A stretch of DNA of 64,000 bases. Source: Hymenobacter sp. CRA2. Lineage in GTDB: Bacteria > Bacteroidota > Bacteroidia > Cytophagales > Hymenobacteraceae. The stretch is taken from assembly GCF_002007105.1 (NCBI RefSeq), contig NZ_MVBC01000004.1:248001-312000 (forward strand), given 5' to 3'. The notes beneath the pieces are model-generated. The model worked only from the letters and a program-made list of their open reading frames with translations. It was not told the origin of the DNA and did no database searches. This document shows positions 50,097 through 59,553 of this stretch, one piece after another. Both the position numbers and the translations under genes were made by a program. Every line of letters starts with the position of its first letter. Position 1 is the stretch's first letter.

Positions 50097-52700
50097 ATGA
50101 AATATAGGAAGTACGCGCACAGTGGCGCCCTGCTGCTGGCCTTAGGCATGCTGGCCTGCGCCAAAAAGCCTGTGGCCACCACCCAAAGACCCGCCGCCCC
50201 GCTGCCGGTGGAGCCCGGCGTGAGTCAGCAACTGGCCACGTACCGCAAAAGCCAGCTCAGCAGCCTCGGCTACGCGCTGGCGCTGGCAGTGCCGCCGGAA
50301 AAAGCTCAGCCCGTGGTAGCCAGCGAAGTAATCCGCTTCGAGCTGCGCTCGGCCGAGCAGCCTCTGCAGCTCGACTTCAAGGAGAAAACCGAGCGGCTCA
50401 AGCAGCTGACCGTCAACGGGCAGCCCGTCGGTATCGACCACCGCCAGGAGCACCTCGTCATTCCGGCCGCGGCGCTGAAACCTGGCCGCAACGAGGTGGC
50501 CATCGAGTTTCTGGCCGGCGACCTGTCCTTGAACCGCAACGAAGACTTTCTCTACACGCTGCTCGTGCCTGACCGCGCCCGCACGGTGTTTCCGGTGTTC
50601 GATCAGCCCAATCTGAAAGCCTCGTTTCAACTCACGCTGACTGTTCCGAGCGGCTGGCAGGCCCTGGCCAACAGCCCGCTGCGCGACTCTACCGTCACGG
50701 CAGCGGGCAAAACCTTGCGCTTCGCCCCGTCCGATACCATCAGCACGTACCTGTTTTCCTTTGCGGCGGGTAAGTTTCAGCGTGTGGCCCGCCGCGAGCA
50801 GGGCCGCGCCATGGAGTTGCTGCACCGCGAAACCGACGCCGACAAACTGCGCCTGAGCCTGGGGGCCATCTTCCAGATTCATGCCGACGCGCTAGGCTTT
50901 CTGGAAAAGTACACCGGCATTCCGTACCCCTTCCGCAAGTTCGATTTCGTGGCTTTGCCCGATTTCCAGTACGGCGGCATGGAGCACGTCGGGGCCATCG
51001 ACTACAAGGCCAGCACCTTATTCCTGGACGAAGGCGCCACCCAGGACCAGCTGCTGGCCCGCAGCAGCCTCATCAGCCACGAAACGGCCCACATGTGGTT
51101 TGGCGACCTGGTGACTATGCAGTGGTTCAACGACGTGTGGATGAAGGAGGTGTTTGCCAACTTCATGGCCGACAAAATTACCCAGGTGGCCGTGCCGAAC
51201 TCGAACTACGACCTGAAGTTCGTCATCGACCACTACCCGGCCGCTTACGGTGTGGACCGCACCGCCGGGGCCAACCCCATTCGCCAGGACCTCGACAACC
51301 TGAAAGACGCCGGCTCGCTCTACGGCAACATCATCTACCACAAGGCGCCCATCATGATGCGGCAGCTGGAGCGGCTGATGGGCGAGGAAGCCTTCCGCCA
51401 GGGCCTGCAGGAGTACCTGAAAAAGTACGCCTACGGCAACGCCACCTGGCCCGACCTCATCCAGATCCTCGACGCCCGCACGCCCGCCGATCTGCAGGCC
51501 TGGAACCAGGTGTGGGTAAACCAGCCAGGCCGGCCGATGTTCGATTACGACCTGAAAACCAATGGCGGCCAGATTACCAGCCTCACACTCACGCAAAAGG
51601 CCGAGGACGGCTCCAACCGCCTCTGGCCCCAGCTGTTTGAAGTGCTGCTAGTGTACCCCGATGGGCGCACCAAGGAGCTGATGGTGAATATGAGTCAACG
51701 GCAAATAGCTGTGCCCGGTGCCGTGGGCGAAGCGGAGCCGGCGTTCCTGCTCTTCAACTCCACCGGTCTGGGCTACGGCATGTTTCCCATCGACGAGCAA
51801 CTGACGGCCGGCATGGCGCGGCTCACCAACCCGGTCGCGCGGGCCGCCAACTACGTGAACCTGTACGAGAACATGCTTAGCGGCCGCTATTTCGCCCCGC
51901 GGCAGCTGCTCGACGTGTACCTGCGCGAGCTGCCCCGTGAGCAGGAAGAACTGAACATCCGGCTGCTGACGGGCCAATTGACGGACATCTACTGGAAGCT
52001 GCTGCGGCCCCAGGAGCGCGCCGCGCTGGCGCCCGCCCTGGAAAAAGCCCTGTGGCAGACGCTGCAGCAAAACAAGGCCCCGAATGCGAAGAAGCTGCTG
52101 TTCAAGGCCTGCCAGTCGGCGGCCCTGACCCAAGACGCCCAAACGCGCCTGTACCAAATCTGGGATAAGCAGCAACCGCCCGCTGGCGTCAAGCTGACCG
52201 AGGAAGACTACACCGCGCTAGCGTTGGCCTTGGCCGTGCGCGACTACCCGGCGTCCCAGCCCATCCTGCCCCGGCAGCTGGCCCGCATCCAGAACCCTGA
52301 CCGGCGCAAGCGCCTGCAGTTTCTCATGCCCGCCCTCGCGGCCGACGTAGCCACCCGCGACGCGTTTTTTGCGTCGCTCAGCGACGAGAAAAATCGCGAA
52401 AAGGAAGCCTGGGTCGTTTCGGCCCTGGGCTACCTGCACCATCCGCTGCGCGCCGCCACCTCCGAGAAGTACTTGCCGCAGAGCCTGGCCCTACTGGAAG
52501 AAATTCAGCAGACCGGCGACATTTTCTTCCCGTATTCCTGGCTGCAGGCCACGCTGGGCTCGTACCAAACGCCCAGTGCCGCCCGCACCGTCCACGACTT
52601 TCTGGCCGCTCACCCGCAGTACAACCCCAAGCTGCGCGCCAAGCTCCTGCAAGCCGCCGACGACCTGTTCCGCGCCGAAAAGCTGGTTGGCCGCCTTTAA
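50097..52700 (+). CDS. M1 family aminopeptidase lipoprotein
   Basis: 867 residues from the ATG at 50097; lipobox-like GMLAC near residue 19 suggests a lipid anchor. Zinc site HETAHMWFGD and the downstream Glu in WMKEVFANF form HExxH-x18-E. The exopeptidase loop reads GGMEH where most M1 enzymes have GxMEN. C-terminal ERAP1-like helical domain. Cleaves N-terminal residues of peptides in the periplasm or at the outer membrane. Divergent from the pxp operon; a TACTTTGG box is at about 50051. Confidence 0.88.
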   Translation: MKYRKYAHSGALLLALGMLACAKKPVATTQRPAAPLPVEPGVSQQLATYRKSQLSSLGYALALAVPPEKAQPVVASEVIRFELRSAEQPLQLDFKEKTERLKQLTVNGQPVGIDHRQEHLVIPAAALKPGRNEVAIEFLAGDLSLNRNEDFLYTLLVPDRARTVFPVFDQPNLKASFQLTLTVPSGWQALANSPLRDSTVTAAGKTLRFAPSDTISTYLFSFAAGKFQRVARREQGRAMELLHRETDADKLRLSLGAIFQIHADALGFLEKYTGIPYPFRKFDFVALPDFQYGGMEHVGAIDYKASTLFLDEGATQDQLLARSSLISHETAHMWFGDLVTMQWFNDVWMKEVFANFMADKITQVAVPNSNYDLKFVIDHYPAAYGVDRTAGANPIRQDLDNLKDAGSLYGNIIYHKAPIMMRQLERLMGEEAFRQGLQEYLKKYAYGNATWPDLIQILDARTPADLQAWNQVWVNQPGRPMFDYDLKTNGGQITSLTLTQKAEDGSNRLWPQLFEVLLVYPDGRTKELMVNMSQRQIAVPGAVGEAEPAFLLFNSTGLGYGMFPIDEQLTAGMARLTNPVARAANYVNLYENMLSGRYFAPRQLLDVYLRELPREQEELNIRLLTGQLTDIYWKLLRPQERAALAPALEKALWQTLQQNKAPNAKKLLFKACQSAALTQDAQTRLYQIWDKQQPPAGVKLTEEDYTALALALAVRDYPASQPILPRQLARIQNPDRRKRLQFLMPALAADVATRDAFFASLSDEKNREKEAWVVSALGYLHHPLRAATSEKYLPQSLALLEEIQQTGDIFFPYSWLQATLGSYQTPSAARTVHDFLAAHPQYNPKLRAKLLQAADDLFRAEKLVGRL

Positions 52701-52815
52701 CCGAACCACCTAGCCGATGTGGTCCCGCGACTCAACGTTATAGGACCACTACCATTGAATACGCCAGCACTACTGCTCCGGCCCGCCGCGAAAAGCTTCT
52801 GCCTCTCTATCTGCA

Positions 52816-53550
52816 ATGCACCTGATTCAAGCCATCAAGTTTTGGTTGAGGAGTGGCAAAGCTGCCAGCCCCGCCGAAGCGGTAGCAAAGGGGGCAACTG
52901 CTCGTTCCCTGGCTTCTATCATAACTAACTACGAGGCCCGGCACGCGCAAGACGTAGCGCAGGCCGTCGAGGACAGCCGACGGCTATCGGACCGCTACGG
53001 CTCGTTCAATACCTTTCTCTACCAGCCTCATTTTGACCTATTCCTGCGGAAGGAAGTGCTACCCTTTCAGCAGCCGTCCAAGCTGCACTTGGGCTTTCTG
53101 GACATGAACAATTGGCGGGAGAGGCATCCGTTTAATTTTCCAGGACCTTTTTACGTGGGTGAATCGGATACCTGCGGCACCGGCGTTTGCGAGGCACCCA
53201 TCAACGTGGGCAACGATGCCCACTGCTGCGAATACGTTTTTCGGCAGCCTTCTACGTATGAGGAACTAGCCTACGTTCTGAATGCAGCAGTCGTAGAAGC
53301 TTTCGACAGCTATTCATCCAACGGCAACGAGTATTGGACCTACGAAGCTTGCAAAGCTTGGTGGCGCAACCGCGAAATAATCGTCCGGGATTTGCTTGAT
53401 CCAAGGGTAGCCAGAATGAATAATGGACAGAACCTGCTCTACTTAAAATATCTGCAAGGAGAGGCTGAAATGGACTTGCGCCGCTACTGCTTCTTTTTAG
53501 AGCATGGGGTGTATCCGTCCCAGGCCGGTGTGGCATTGCCGGAATTGTAG
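52816..53550 (+). CDS. Hypothetical protein, 244 aa, Cys- and Trp-containing
   Basis: No signal peptide or membrane helix. Features: a helical N-terminus with SGKAASPAEAVAKG, then CGTGVC and HCCEY cysteine clusters within 30 residues (~residues 120-145), and WTYEACKAWWRN later. The cysteines could form a metal site. Lower GC than the flanking peptidase, suggesting acquisition. No family recognised. Confidence 0.55.
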   Translation: MHLIQAIKFWLRSGKAASPAEAVAKGATARSLASIITNYEARHAQDVAQAVEDSRRLSDRYGSFNTFLYQPHFDLFLRKEVLPFQQPSKLHLGFLDMNNWRERHPFNFPGPFYVGESDTCGTGVCEAPINVGNDAHCCEYVFRQPSTYEELAYVLNAAVVEAFDSYSSNGNEYWTYEACKAWWRNREIIVRDLLDPRVARMNNGQNLLYLKYLQGEAEMDLRRYCFFLEHGVYPSQAGVALPEL

Positions 53551-53563
53551 GGCGCCGTAAAAG

Positions 53564-53854
53564 TTAGCGCTTGGAGGCGTCCCACACCACCATGGTCTCG
53601 GAGCTGCGGGCCACGATATTGGGATTGACGAGCGGCCACGCCGGCTTACCTGGCAGGCGCAGCAGAATCACCTGTTGCAGTGCGCCTGCGCCGATTTGCG
53701 GGGCGGCAATGGCCCGGCCGTAGTCAGTTGCGTCGCGCCAGTGGGACGCGGTGTCGGTTAAGTCTTGTACCAGCGCTTCCACGGCTGGCGCGGTGGAGTC
53801 GGCCACAGCGCGCAGCACCGCGCAAACTCGTTGGAAAACTTCGCGAACGGGCAC
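53564..53854 (-). pseudogene. Truncated peptide deformylase-like gene
   Basis: 96 residues from a GTG. It aligns with the N-terminal half of atypical deformylases: a helix ending VLRAVAD, then motif 1 GRAIAAPQIGAG and LVNPNIV. It stops after VVWDASKR, exactly where the EGCLS/CMS motif with the catalytic Cys should begin. HExxH is also missing, so it cannot be an active deformylase. 12 bases from the amidohydrolase gene and cotranscribed with it. Downstream sequence carries no lost part in other frames. Confidence 0.7.
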
Positions 53855-53866
53855 CGCAGGCCGAAA

Positions 53867-55291
53867 TCAGGGGTGTTTGACGGCTTCCGTCAGGCGGCGC
53901 AGCTCGGCGGCGCGGTACACTTGCCCGCGCAGCACCACCGCCTGAATGCGGTGCAGGTTGCGAATATCAGCCAGCGGGTTCTGCTCCAGCAGCACCAGGT
54001 CGGCATCCTTGCCCGGCCCAATGGTGCCGGCGTGCTGCTCAGCTTTCATGAAACGGGCGCCGTTGATGGTGGCACAGCGCAGCGCCTGCGCCGGGCTCAG
54101 ACCGGCCTGTACCAGCAATTCCAGCTCGCCCAGCAGCGAGGCGCCCGGGTACACGTAGGAGTTGAAGGGGCCGCTGTCGGAGCCAGCCAGCAGGGTGACG
54201 CCGGCGGCCTGCATCTGCGGAATCAGGCTCCTGAAGCGGGCGCCGAGCTGCTGGTTGAAGGCGCGGGTGGCGGCCGACTGCGCCCGCGCGCTGGCGATGC
54301 GGCGGGCGTAGGTGCGCTGAATGCTCGGGGCAATGTAGGCCAGCATGGTGTCGCGGGCGTGGTCGGTGGTGGGCAGCTCCGTGAGCACCTGCTGGATGTG
54401 CAGCGTGGGCACCACGGCCGTACGGTGCTGCACCAGCATCCGGTAGGTTCGCTGCGCTACGGCGGAGTCGTAGGTGCGGTACACGGCTGGCAGGGCCGCA
54501 AACAGGCCCACGGGTTTGCTGGTGCCCTGGCTGCGCTGCACGGCCGCCGTGATGCTGTCTTCGCGGTTGGAGCAGGCCTTCAGCACGTAGTACAGGTGCT
54601 CGGTGGCGTCGAGGCCGCGCTCGGCTGCCTCGCGCAGCGTCACGGTGTAGGGCATGTGCCCGGTGGTGGTCAGGCCGCGCTTTTCGGCCGCGCTGATGGC
54701 ACCCAGAAACGCCTGGCCCGAGATGGTGCTTTCGTAGAGCTTGACGTAGTCGACCCGCAGCCGCTGCAGCGAATCCAGCGCCCGCTCAATCTGCGCCGGC
54801 GTCTCGACGACCAGCGAGCCGGCCCAGGTGGGGTTGGGGCCGTCCAGCTTCGGGCCGGAGGTGTAGATGCGCGGCCCCGCGAGCTGCCCGGCCTGCATCT
54901 GCCGGCGCCACTGGAAGATACTGGGCGTCAGGTCGCCGCCCGCGTCGCGCACCGTCGTCACGCCGTGGGCCAGGTAGAGCGGCAGCAGGTTGCGGTTGGC
55001 CGTGGCCAGCGAGTCACCGCCGCGGAAGTGCACGTGCATGTCCCACAGGCCCGGAATCAGGTAGCGGCCCTGCGCGTCGATGGTCTGAGTCGCGGCGTTC
55101 GGCTGCCCCGTCGATTTGCCTACGCGCTCAATGCGGCCCTGGCGGATGCAGAGCGTCTGATCGGCCCGTACCTGGCCCGACTCCACGTCCACCACGTTGG
55201 CGTGGCTGATAACCAGGTCGTAAGGCTGCGCGCTGTGGCGGCCGGCGCAGCCCACCAGCAACAAAGGCAGCAGGAAAGCAGGGAATTTCAT
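53867..55291 (-). CDS. Amidohydrolase lipoprotein
   Basis: 474 residues. Lipobox LLLVGC puts it on a membrane. The amidohydrolase barrel has DMHVHF, VKLYE (Lys), TGHMPY, ATEHLYY and GSDSGPFN as metal and catalytic sites. Related to the prolidase-like gene at 36 kb but with lipid anchoring and a different neighbour. A TACCTTAC box ends only four bases before the ATG, so the mRNA may be leaderless. It overlaps nothing upstream. Confidence 0.85.
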   Translation of the reverse strand: MKFPAFLLPLLLVGCAGRHSAQPYDLVISHANVVDVESGQVRADQTLCIRQGRIERVGKSTGQPNAATQTIDAQGRYLIPGLWDMHVHFRGGDSLATANRNLLPLYLAHGVTTVRDAGGDLTPSIFQWRRQMQAGQLAGPRIYTSGPKLDGPNPTWAGSLVVETPAQIERALDSLQRLRVDYVKLYESTISGQAFLGAISAAEKRGLTTTGHMPYTVTLREAAERGLDATEHLYYVLKACSNREDSITAAVQRSQGTSKPVGLFAALPAVYRTYDSAVAQRTYRMLVQHRTAVVPTLHIQQVLTELPTTDHARDTMLAYIAPSIQRTYARRIASARAQSAATRAFNQQLGARFRSLIPQMQAAGVTLLAGSDSGPFNSYVYPGASLLGELELLVQAGLSPAQALRCATINGARFMKAEQHAGTIGPGKDADLVLLEQNPLADIRNLHRIQAVVLRGQVYRAAELRRLTEAVKHP

Positions 55292-55402
55292 GCGGGTAAG
55301 GTAGCTACTACGCCAAGGACGGGTTTGACTAAACAGTACGTCATGCGGAGCGCTGCCGAACCGAAGGTGCGAAACCAGCTCTGCCGTTGCTGGTTACCGA
55401 TT

Positions 55403-57724
55403 CTAACTCACGCCCAGCAACTCTCGCAGCACGGGCAGCACCCGCCGGCCGCGCTCCACATCGATATCGACAGCTGCAGTAGCGGTGCGGGCCGCGGGGC
55501 CGCCGGCGGCCAGTGCCAGCACCTGCTGCCGCTCGGGCTGACTGAAATCGGTGAAGGCGCGGCGCAGCAGGGGCACCACTTCCTGAAAAACCGTTTCGTC
55601 CAGGTCGCTCAGCCACGCGTCGAGCAGGTCGAAGAGCGTGCGGTTGTGAATGAGCAGCAGGCCGCTGCCGCGCAGAAAACCCTCGATCCAGGCGGTGGCG
55701 TAGGCGGTGGGCTGAGCGGGCGCCAGGGCCAACCCGAGCAGGCGGGCGGTGTCGTCGGCGTCCAGCTGCTGGGCATCGAAGAGCAGGCGGGCGGTGGCAC
55801 CGGCGAGCAGGCCACTGCTGGCCGCCTGCCGGGCCACGGCGAGCAGAGCCCCGTACCAGTCGGCCTGCTGGGCTTCGTCGGGCAGCAGGCGCACGGCGTG
55901 GTGGGCCGCTTCAATGCGCTCCAGCAGCTGCCGGGCCGCGTCGTCATCGAGGCCGGTGCAGGTGCGCGGCAGCGAGATGCACAGGCGCGGCACCAGGTGG
56001 TGCACTACCTGCCCGACCTGGCCGGCTTCGGTGCGGCGCACGTTGCCGTAGCGCAGCACATTCACCAGCGGGGGCAGGGCCGCGAGCAGGTGGGCCACGT
56101 CGCGGGTGCCGGCGCTGAGCGTTTCCAGCCGCGCCACCAGCGCGGGCAGGGCCGGGGCCAGGTCGGCGTGCAGGGCTTCTTCCAGCAGCTGGCTGATCTG
56201 GCCCAGGTCGGCGGCCTCCTGGGCGCGGTGGGCTGCGGCCCCGCTGGCGGCGGCCAGTACCGAGTTGCCCCAGCGGCCGGCCTCCAGCACCTGCAGCACC
56301 AGCTCGGGCCGCCACTGCACGCTCCAGACTTCGTGAAACGTGCCGCTCTTGCCCTGCACGCGCTGCGGCTTGCCCCAGCGGATGCCCAGCAGCTGCAGGC
56401 GGTGCAGCAAGTGGCTGCGGCTCAGGTCGAGGTCTTTGCGCAGGTCGAGGGCCAGGGTTTTCTGGACCGCTTCGGGTTTCATGCGCAGGGCTTTTTGCTG
56501 TTGGGCCAAATCCTGCTGCAGGGGCGAGGCCGGTAGTTCGTCGGGTACTTCGCCCAGCTTCTCGCCGATGACGAGCTGCTGGTGCACCAGCCCCAGCGCC
56601 TCGGCGTAGCCGCCCCCGAAAATGCTCACGGCCGCCTCTTCCAGCTCTTCGATGCCGGGCAGGGCCAGCCCGCGCACGGCCGCCAGGGCGTCGGCCAGCC
56701 GCACGCCCTCGATGGCGTGGGCCGACGACGCGTCGATCTGCGCGGCCCGCAGCAGGTGCGCGGCCCGCACCATCCAGTGCGTCACCACCTGCGCGTGCGG
56801 CTGCTCAAACAGCAGCTCGTACCAGGCCGGGGAAAGGATGCCCGCACCGTAGCCCGACTGCCGGGCCAGCCGCTCGTAGGTCCAGGGCACCCAGGTGGCT
56901 TCGGTCGTTACTTTCTTCAGGCCTTTGAGGCGGGCTTTATCGTCTTTGGCGTAGGCGGGCAACTGCCCGGCGCCGAGCACCGGCGCGTGCCAGGCCCCGC
57001 ACACCACCGCCACGCGCTGGTAGCCCTGCTTCAGGGTGTTGCGGAGCGTCTCGCGCATGTAGGCTTCGCGCAGCAGCGTCTCTTTGGACTCGGGCTGGGC
57101 CAGCTCCTCGCGCAGCGCCGTCATCATCTGTAGCACCACCTCAAACGCATCGGCGTGGCCGGCCGAGTGCTCAATGCGGGCTTCCCACCACCGCTCCCCG
57201 TCGGTGTAGCCATCGAGGCGGGCAAGGTGGGCAATGGGGTCGAGCGTCAGCGGAACCTCGACCGCGGGTTCCTGCTCCGAAAGAGCGGGCGTGCCTGCCG
57301 GGGTATTTTCAGCGTCTGCTGTGTGGGCTGGTTCGTCGGCGGCTTCCGGTGTGGCGCCCTCGGGGGCCTGAGCTGCGGGCACGTGCTCCACCGAGTCGGG
57401 CAGGGCAAAGCGCAGCGTCATGGGCAGATCGAAGCAGCGCAGGTGGGCGCCGTGCTGCTGGCACCAGAGCGCTGCCTGCCACTCCGGCGAAAAACGCGCA
57501 AAGGGCAGAAACGTGGCCTGCGTGTGCTGCTTGGGGTTGTACAGGAGCAGGGCTACCGGGGGCTGCAGGGCCGGGTCGGCTACCAGCGCCAGCGCTTTTT
57601 CGCCGTCGGCGGGGCACTCCAGCAGTACGATATCGGGCTGGTACTCGTCCAGGGCCTTGAGCAGAGAGGCCGTGCTGCCGGGGCCGTGGTGGCGGATGCC
57701 GAAGAGGCGGAGGTCGGTGGGCAT
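55403..57724 (-). CDS. DUF5682 family protein
   Basis: 773 residues. N-terminus FGIRHHGPGSTASLLKAL and IVLLECPADGEKAL is the family signature, with CGAWHAPVL and SPAWYELLF further on. The His/Glu pattern resembles the TraB/EreA-like fold, which is inference. DUF5682 genes recur with MoxR AAA+, VWA, DUF5691 and SWIM-domain genes in many bacteria; function unknown. It starts one base after the upstream 2OG-oxygenase stop. Last gene of the large minus-strand cluster. Confidence 0.85.
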   Translation of the reverse strand: MPTDLRLFGIRHHGPGSTASLLKALDEYQPDIVLLECPADGEKALALVADPALQPPVALLLYNPKQHTQATFLPFARFSPEWQAALWCQQHGAHLRCFDLPMTLRFALPDSVEHVPAAQAPEGATPEAADEPAHTADAENTPAGTPALSEQEPAVEVPLTLDPIAHLARLDGYTDGERWWEARIEHSAGHADAFEVVLQMMTALREELAQPESKETLLREAYMRETLRNTLKQGYQRVAVVCGAWHAPVLGAGQLPAYAKDDKARLKGLKKVTTEATWVPWTYERLARQSGYGAGILSPAWYELLFEQPHAQVVTHWMVRAAHLLRAAQIDASSAHAIEGVRLADALAAVRGLALPGIEELEEAAVSIFGGGYAEALGLVHQQLVIGEKLGEVPDELPASPLQQDLAQQQKALRMKPEAVQKTLALDLRKDLDLSRSHLLHRLQLLGIRWGKPQRVQGKSGTFHEVWSVQWRPELVLQVLEAGRWGNSVLAAASGAAAHRAQEAADLGQISQLLEEALHADLAPALPALVARLETLSAGTRDVAHLLAALPPLVNVLRYGNVRRTEAGQVGQVVHHLVPRLCISLPRTCTGLDDDAARQLLERIEAAHHAVRLLPDEAQQADWYGALLAVARQAASSGLLAGATARLLFDAQQLDADDTARLLGLALAPAQPTAYATAWIEGFLRGSGLLLIHNRTLFDLLDAWLSDLDETVFQEVVPLLRRAFTDFSQPERQQVLALAAGGPAARTATAAVDIDVERGRRVLPVLRELLGVS

Positions 57725-57725
57725 A

Positions 57726-58274
57726 TCAGCGGGCAGGATTCTGGTACAGGATGTCGGAGCGCAGCACGTACTTGCGGCCTTCCAGGACGGGGCAGCCCTT
57801 GTGGCGCAGCTCGTGGCGGAAGCACAGCGCCGCCCCGCGTTGGGGCGTCACCGTCAGGTCTTCGAATTCCGTCGCGCCGCCCCGAAAATCGTCGTTGAGG
57901 TAAAGCAGAAACGTCCAGCGGCTGGTTGCTTCGCCGGCCTGCACGCTGCCGTCCTTGTGCTTGTTGAACCGCTCACCCACGTCGTAGCGGTAGAAGCGAA
58001 ACTGCTCGTAGAGGCCCACAGGCGCGGCACCATCGGGCTCAGTGGGCAGCAGCGGTTGCAGCCGTGGCCAGAAAGCCGCGGCCAGCGCCGCATCGGTGTA
58101 CTCCAGGCGGTAGTTGTTGCGGATGCCCTTTATCAGCTGCGCGCCGCCGGGCAAGGCCACCCCCGCTTCGGCAAAGCCCAACTGCTCGCTGCGGGCCATC
58201 AGCTCGGTGCATTCGGCCGGCGAGAGAAACGCCGGAATTTCCAGGATGGAATCGGTCAGGTAGTGTGGGCGCAT
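57726..58274 (-). CDS. 2-oxoglutarate/Fe(II) oxygenase, prolyl-4-hydroxylase-like
   Basis: 182 residues. Iron-binding HxD in NKHKDGS and distal His in ELRHKG; the 2OG-anchoring basic residue is in KYVLRSD. RWTFLLYLND matches the double-stranded beta-helix core of P4H-like enzymes. Likely hydroxylates a protein or peptide side chain. A one-base gap to DUF5682 implies joint translation; the DUF5682 product or a cluster protein could be its substrate. Confidence 0.8.
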   Translation of the reverse strand: MRPHYLTDSILEIPAFLSPAECTELMARSEQLGFAEAGVALPGGAQLIKGIRNNYRLEYTDAALAAAFWPRLQPLLPTEPDGAAPVGLYEQFRFYRYDVGERFNKHKDGSVQAGEATSRWTFLLYLNDDFRGGATEFEDLTVTPQRGAALCFRHELRHKGCPVLEGRKYVLRSDILYQNPAR

Positions 58275-58395
58275 GGAACGGGTGGGAATGGCGGAGGCTA
58301 CTTAGCAGAACCTGAAGGGGCGTCTGAACTGCATGACGGCTGGGTTGCAGGTGGCTTGCGGCGCAAGAATAAGCACAAGCCCCGAACCAGCCGCG

Positions 58396-59412
58396 TCAGC
58401 AGTCGTGGTCTTCGTAGCGGCTGACGGAAAAGCCCGCCTGCTCCAGCGCCGCCGCCAGCTTCGGCAGGCCCGGGGCGCCGTAGCGGTCCGACAGGCGCAA
58501 ATCCCCCGCCGATAGCGCCATGTACCCGGCGCCCTTGGCCGGATGGATGGTGAGCAGCTCCACGGCCGGAGCGCCGGTGTGGGCCAGCACCACCGTGTCG
58601 TAGTGCGTCGAAAGGGCCCAGGCCGCCTGGCCGGGCACCGGCCAAAGGGCTACCTGCTCGTTGCGCAGCCGGCCTTGCAGCGGGGCCGGCGTTTTGAGCA
58701 GGCCATCCTGGTACAGCGCCCGCTGCGACTGGCGCCAATGGGTTTCCGTCACAGGCACGCCGGTGGGCAGGGGGGTATGGTCGTAGCCGAAGATTCGCTG
58801 CTGTTGTTGGGTATCAAATACTTGCGCGCGCGTTGTCAGCTGGCTGAAGCGGGCCGCCAGCGCGGCGGACGCTGCCTGCGCCGCTTCGTAGAAGGGCCGC
58901 GCGGCCGTCAGCTCGTCCTGCCAGTCGAAGTACAGGCCCGCCGACGCCAGACCGGATTCTGCTTGGCGCACGCCCCCGAATACCGACAGGCCCACGCTCA
59001 GCAACGGGCCTGCCCACTTGGCCGTGTACGCCACGCTGCTCCAGCCGCCGTGAGCGAAAGAAGTTGGTCCGGCCTGACTTGGCGGCCCCAATACGTGCGT
59101 AAGCGAAGTCACCCAGTACGCCGGATCGGCGGGACCGGTGCCGGCGTGGTCGGGCGGCGTAGCCAGCTCGTAGCTCACCTCCATGACGGGCTTGCGGCGG
59201 GCCGGCCCGCGCAGGTTGCACTCCACTGCCGGCAGCCCCAGCACCGCGCGGCAGGCGCAGCGCAGGTTGGGCCAGCCGCCGAAGGGCCGCAGCCACGGCC
59301 GCGGCGAGAGCAGTGCCTCGGCCTCATCCAGGCTGACTCCCCAGGGAATCAGCTGATCATCGATGGGGAAGTGGCGCGGGTCGAAGGACAGGGGCGAGGA
59401 GGTATGAGCCAA
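58396..59412 (-). CDS. Hypothetical protein, 338 aa
   Basis: Start at TTG 59410-59412 (MAHTSSPLSFD) is the only suitable codon and is uncertain. The soluble protein is rich in Trp, Pro and Gly with LRCACRAVL near residue 52. Mid-section AKWAGPLLSVGLSVFGG and C-terminal LLTIHPAKGAGYMAL. No family recognised. 141 bases after the SMI1-like gene and 121 before the oxygenase, so it may have its own promoter. Confidence 0.55.
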   Translation of the reverse strand: MAHTSSPLSFDPRHFPIDDQLIPWGVSLDEAEALLSPRPWLRPFGGWPNLRCACRAVLGLPAVECNLRGPARRKPVMEVSYELATPPDHAGTGPADPAYWVTSLTHVLGPPSQAGPTSFAHGGWSSVAYTAKWAGPLLSVGLSVFGGVRQAESGLASAGLYFDWQDELTAARPFYEAAQAASAALAARFSQLTTRAQVFDTQQQQRIFGYDHTPLPTGVPVTETHWRQSQRALYQDGLLKTPAPLQGRLRNEQVALWPVPGQAAWALSTHYDTVVLAHTGAPAVELLTIHPAKGAGYMALSAGDLRLSDRYGAPGLPKLAAALEQAGFSVSRYEDHDC

Positions 59413-59553
59413 GCGGATGCAGAAGCTAACGGGGCCTACAAGCCACGAGGCCGGAGTGAAACATACTATCTAATGCTATGAAGCAGCGAGGCCTGGAACT
59501 CCCGTGCGGAGCCTGCCCAGCGCACAGGCGCAACGCACACCCAAGGACTATCC

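Noticed and set aside
49295-50182. pxpB start at 50182
   Set aside because: The added 49 residues overlap the divergent M1 gene's start and promoter and match nothing in the PxpB family.
53765-56536. 923-codon plus-strand open frame
   Set aside because: It runs antisense through the amidohydrolase and DUF5682 genes, with Gln/His/Arg-rich composition and no recognisable domain.
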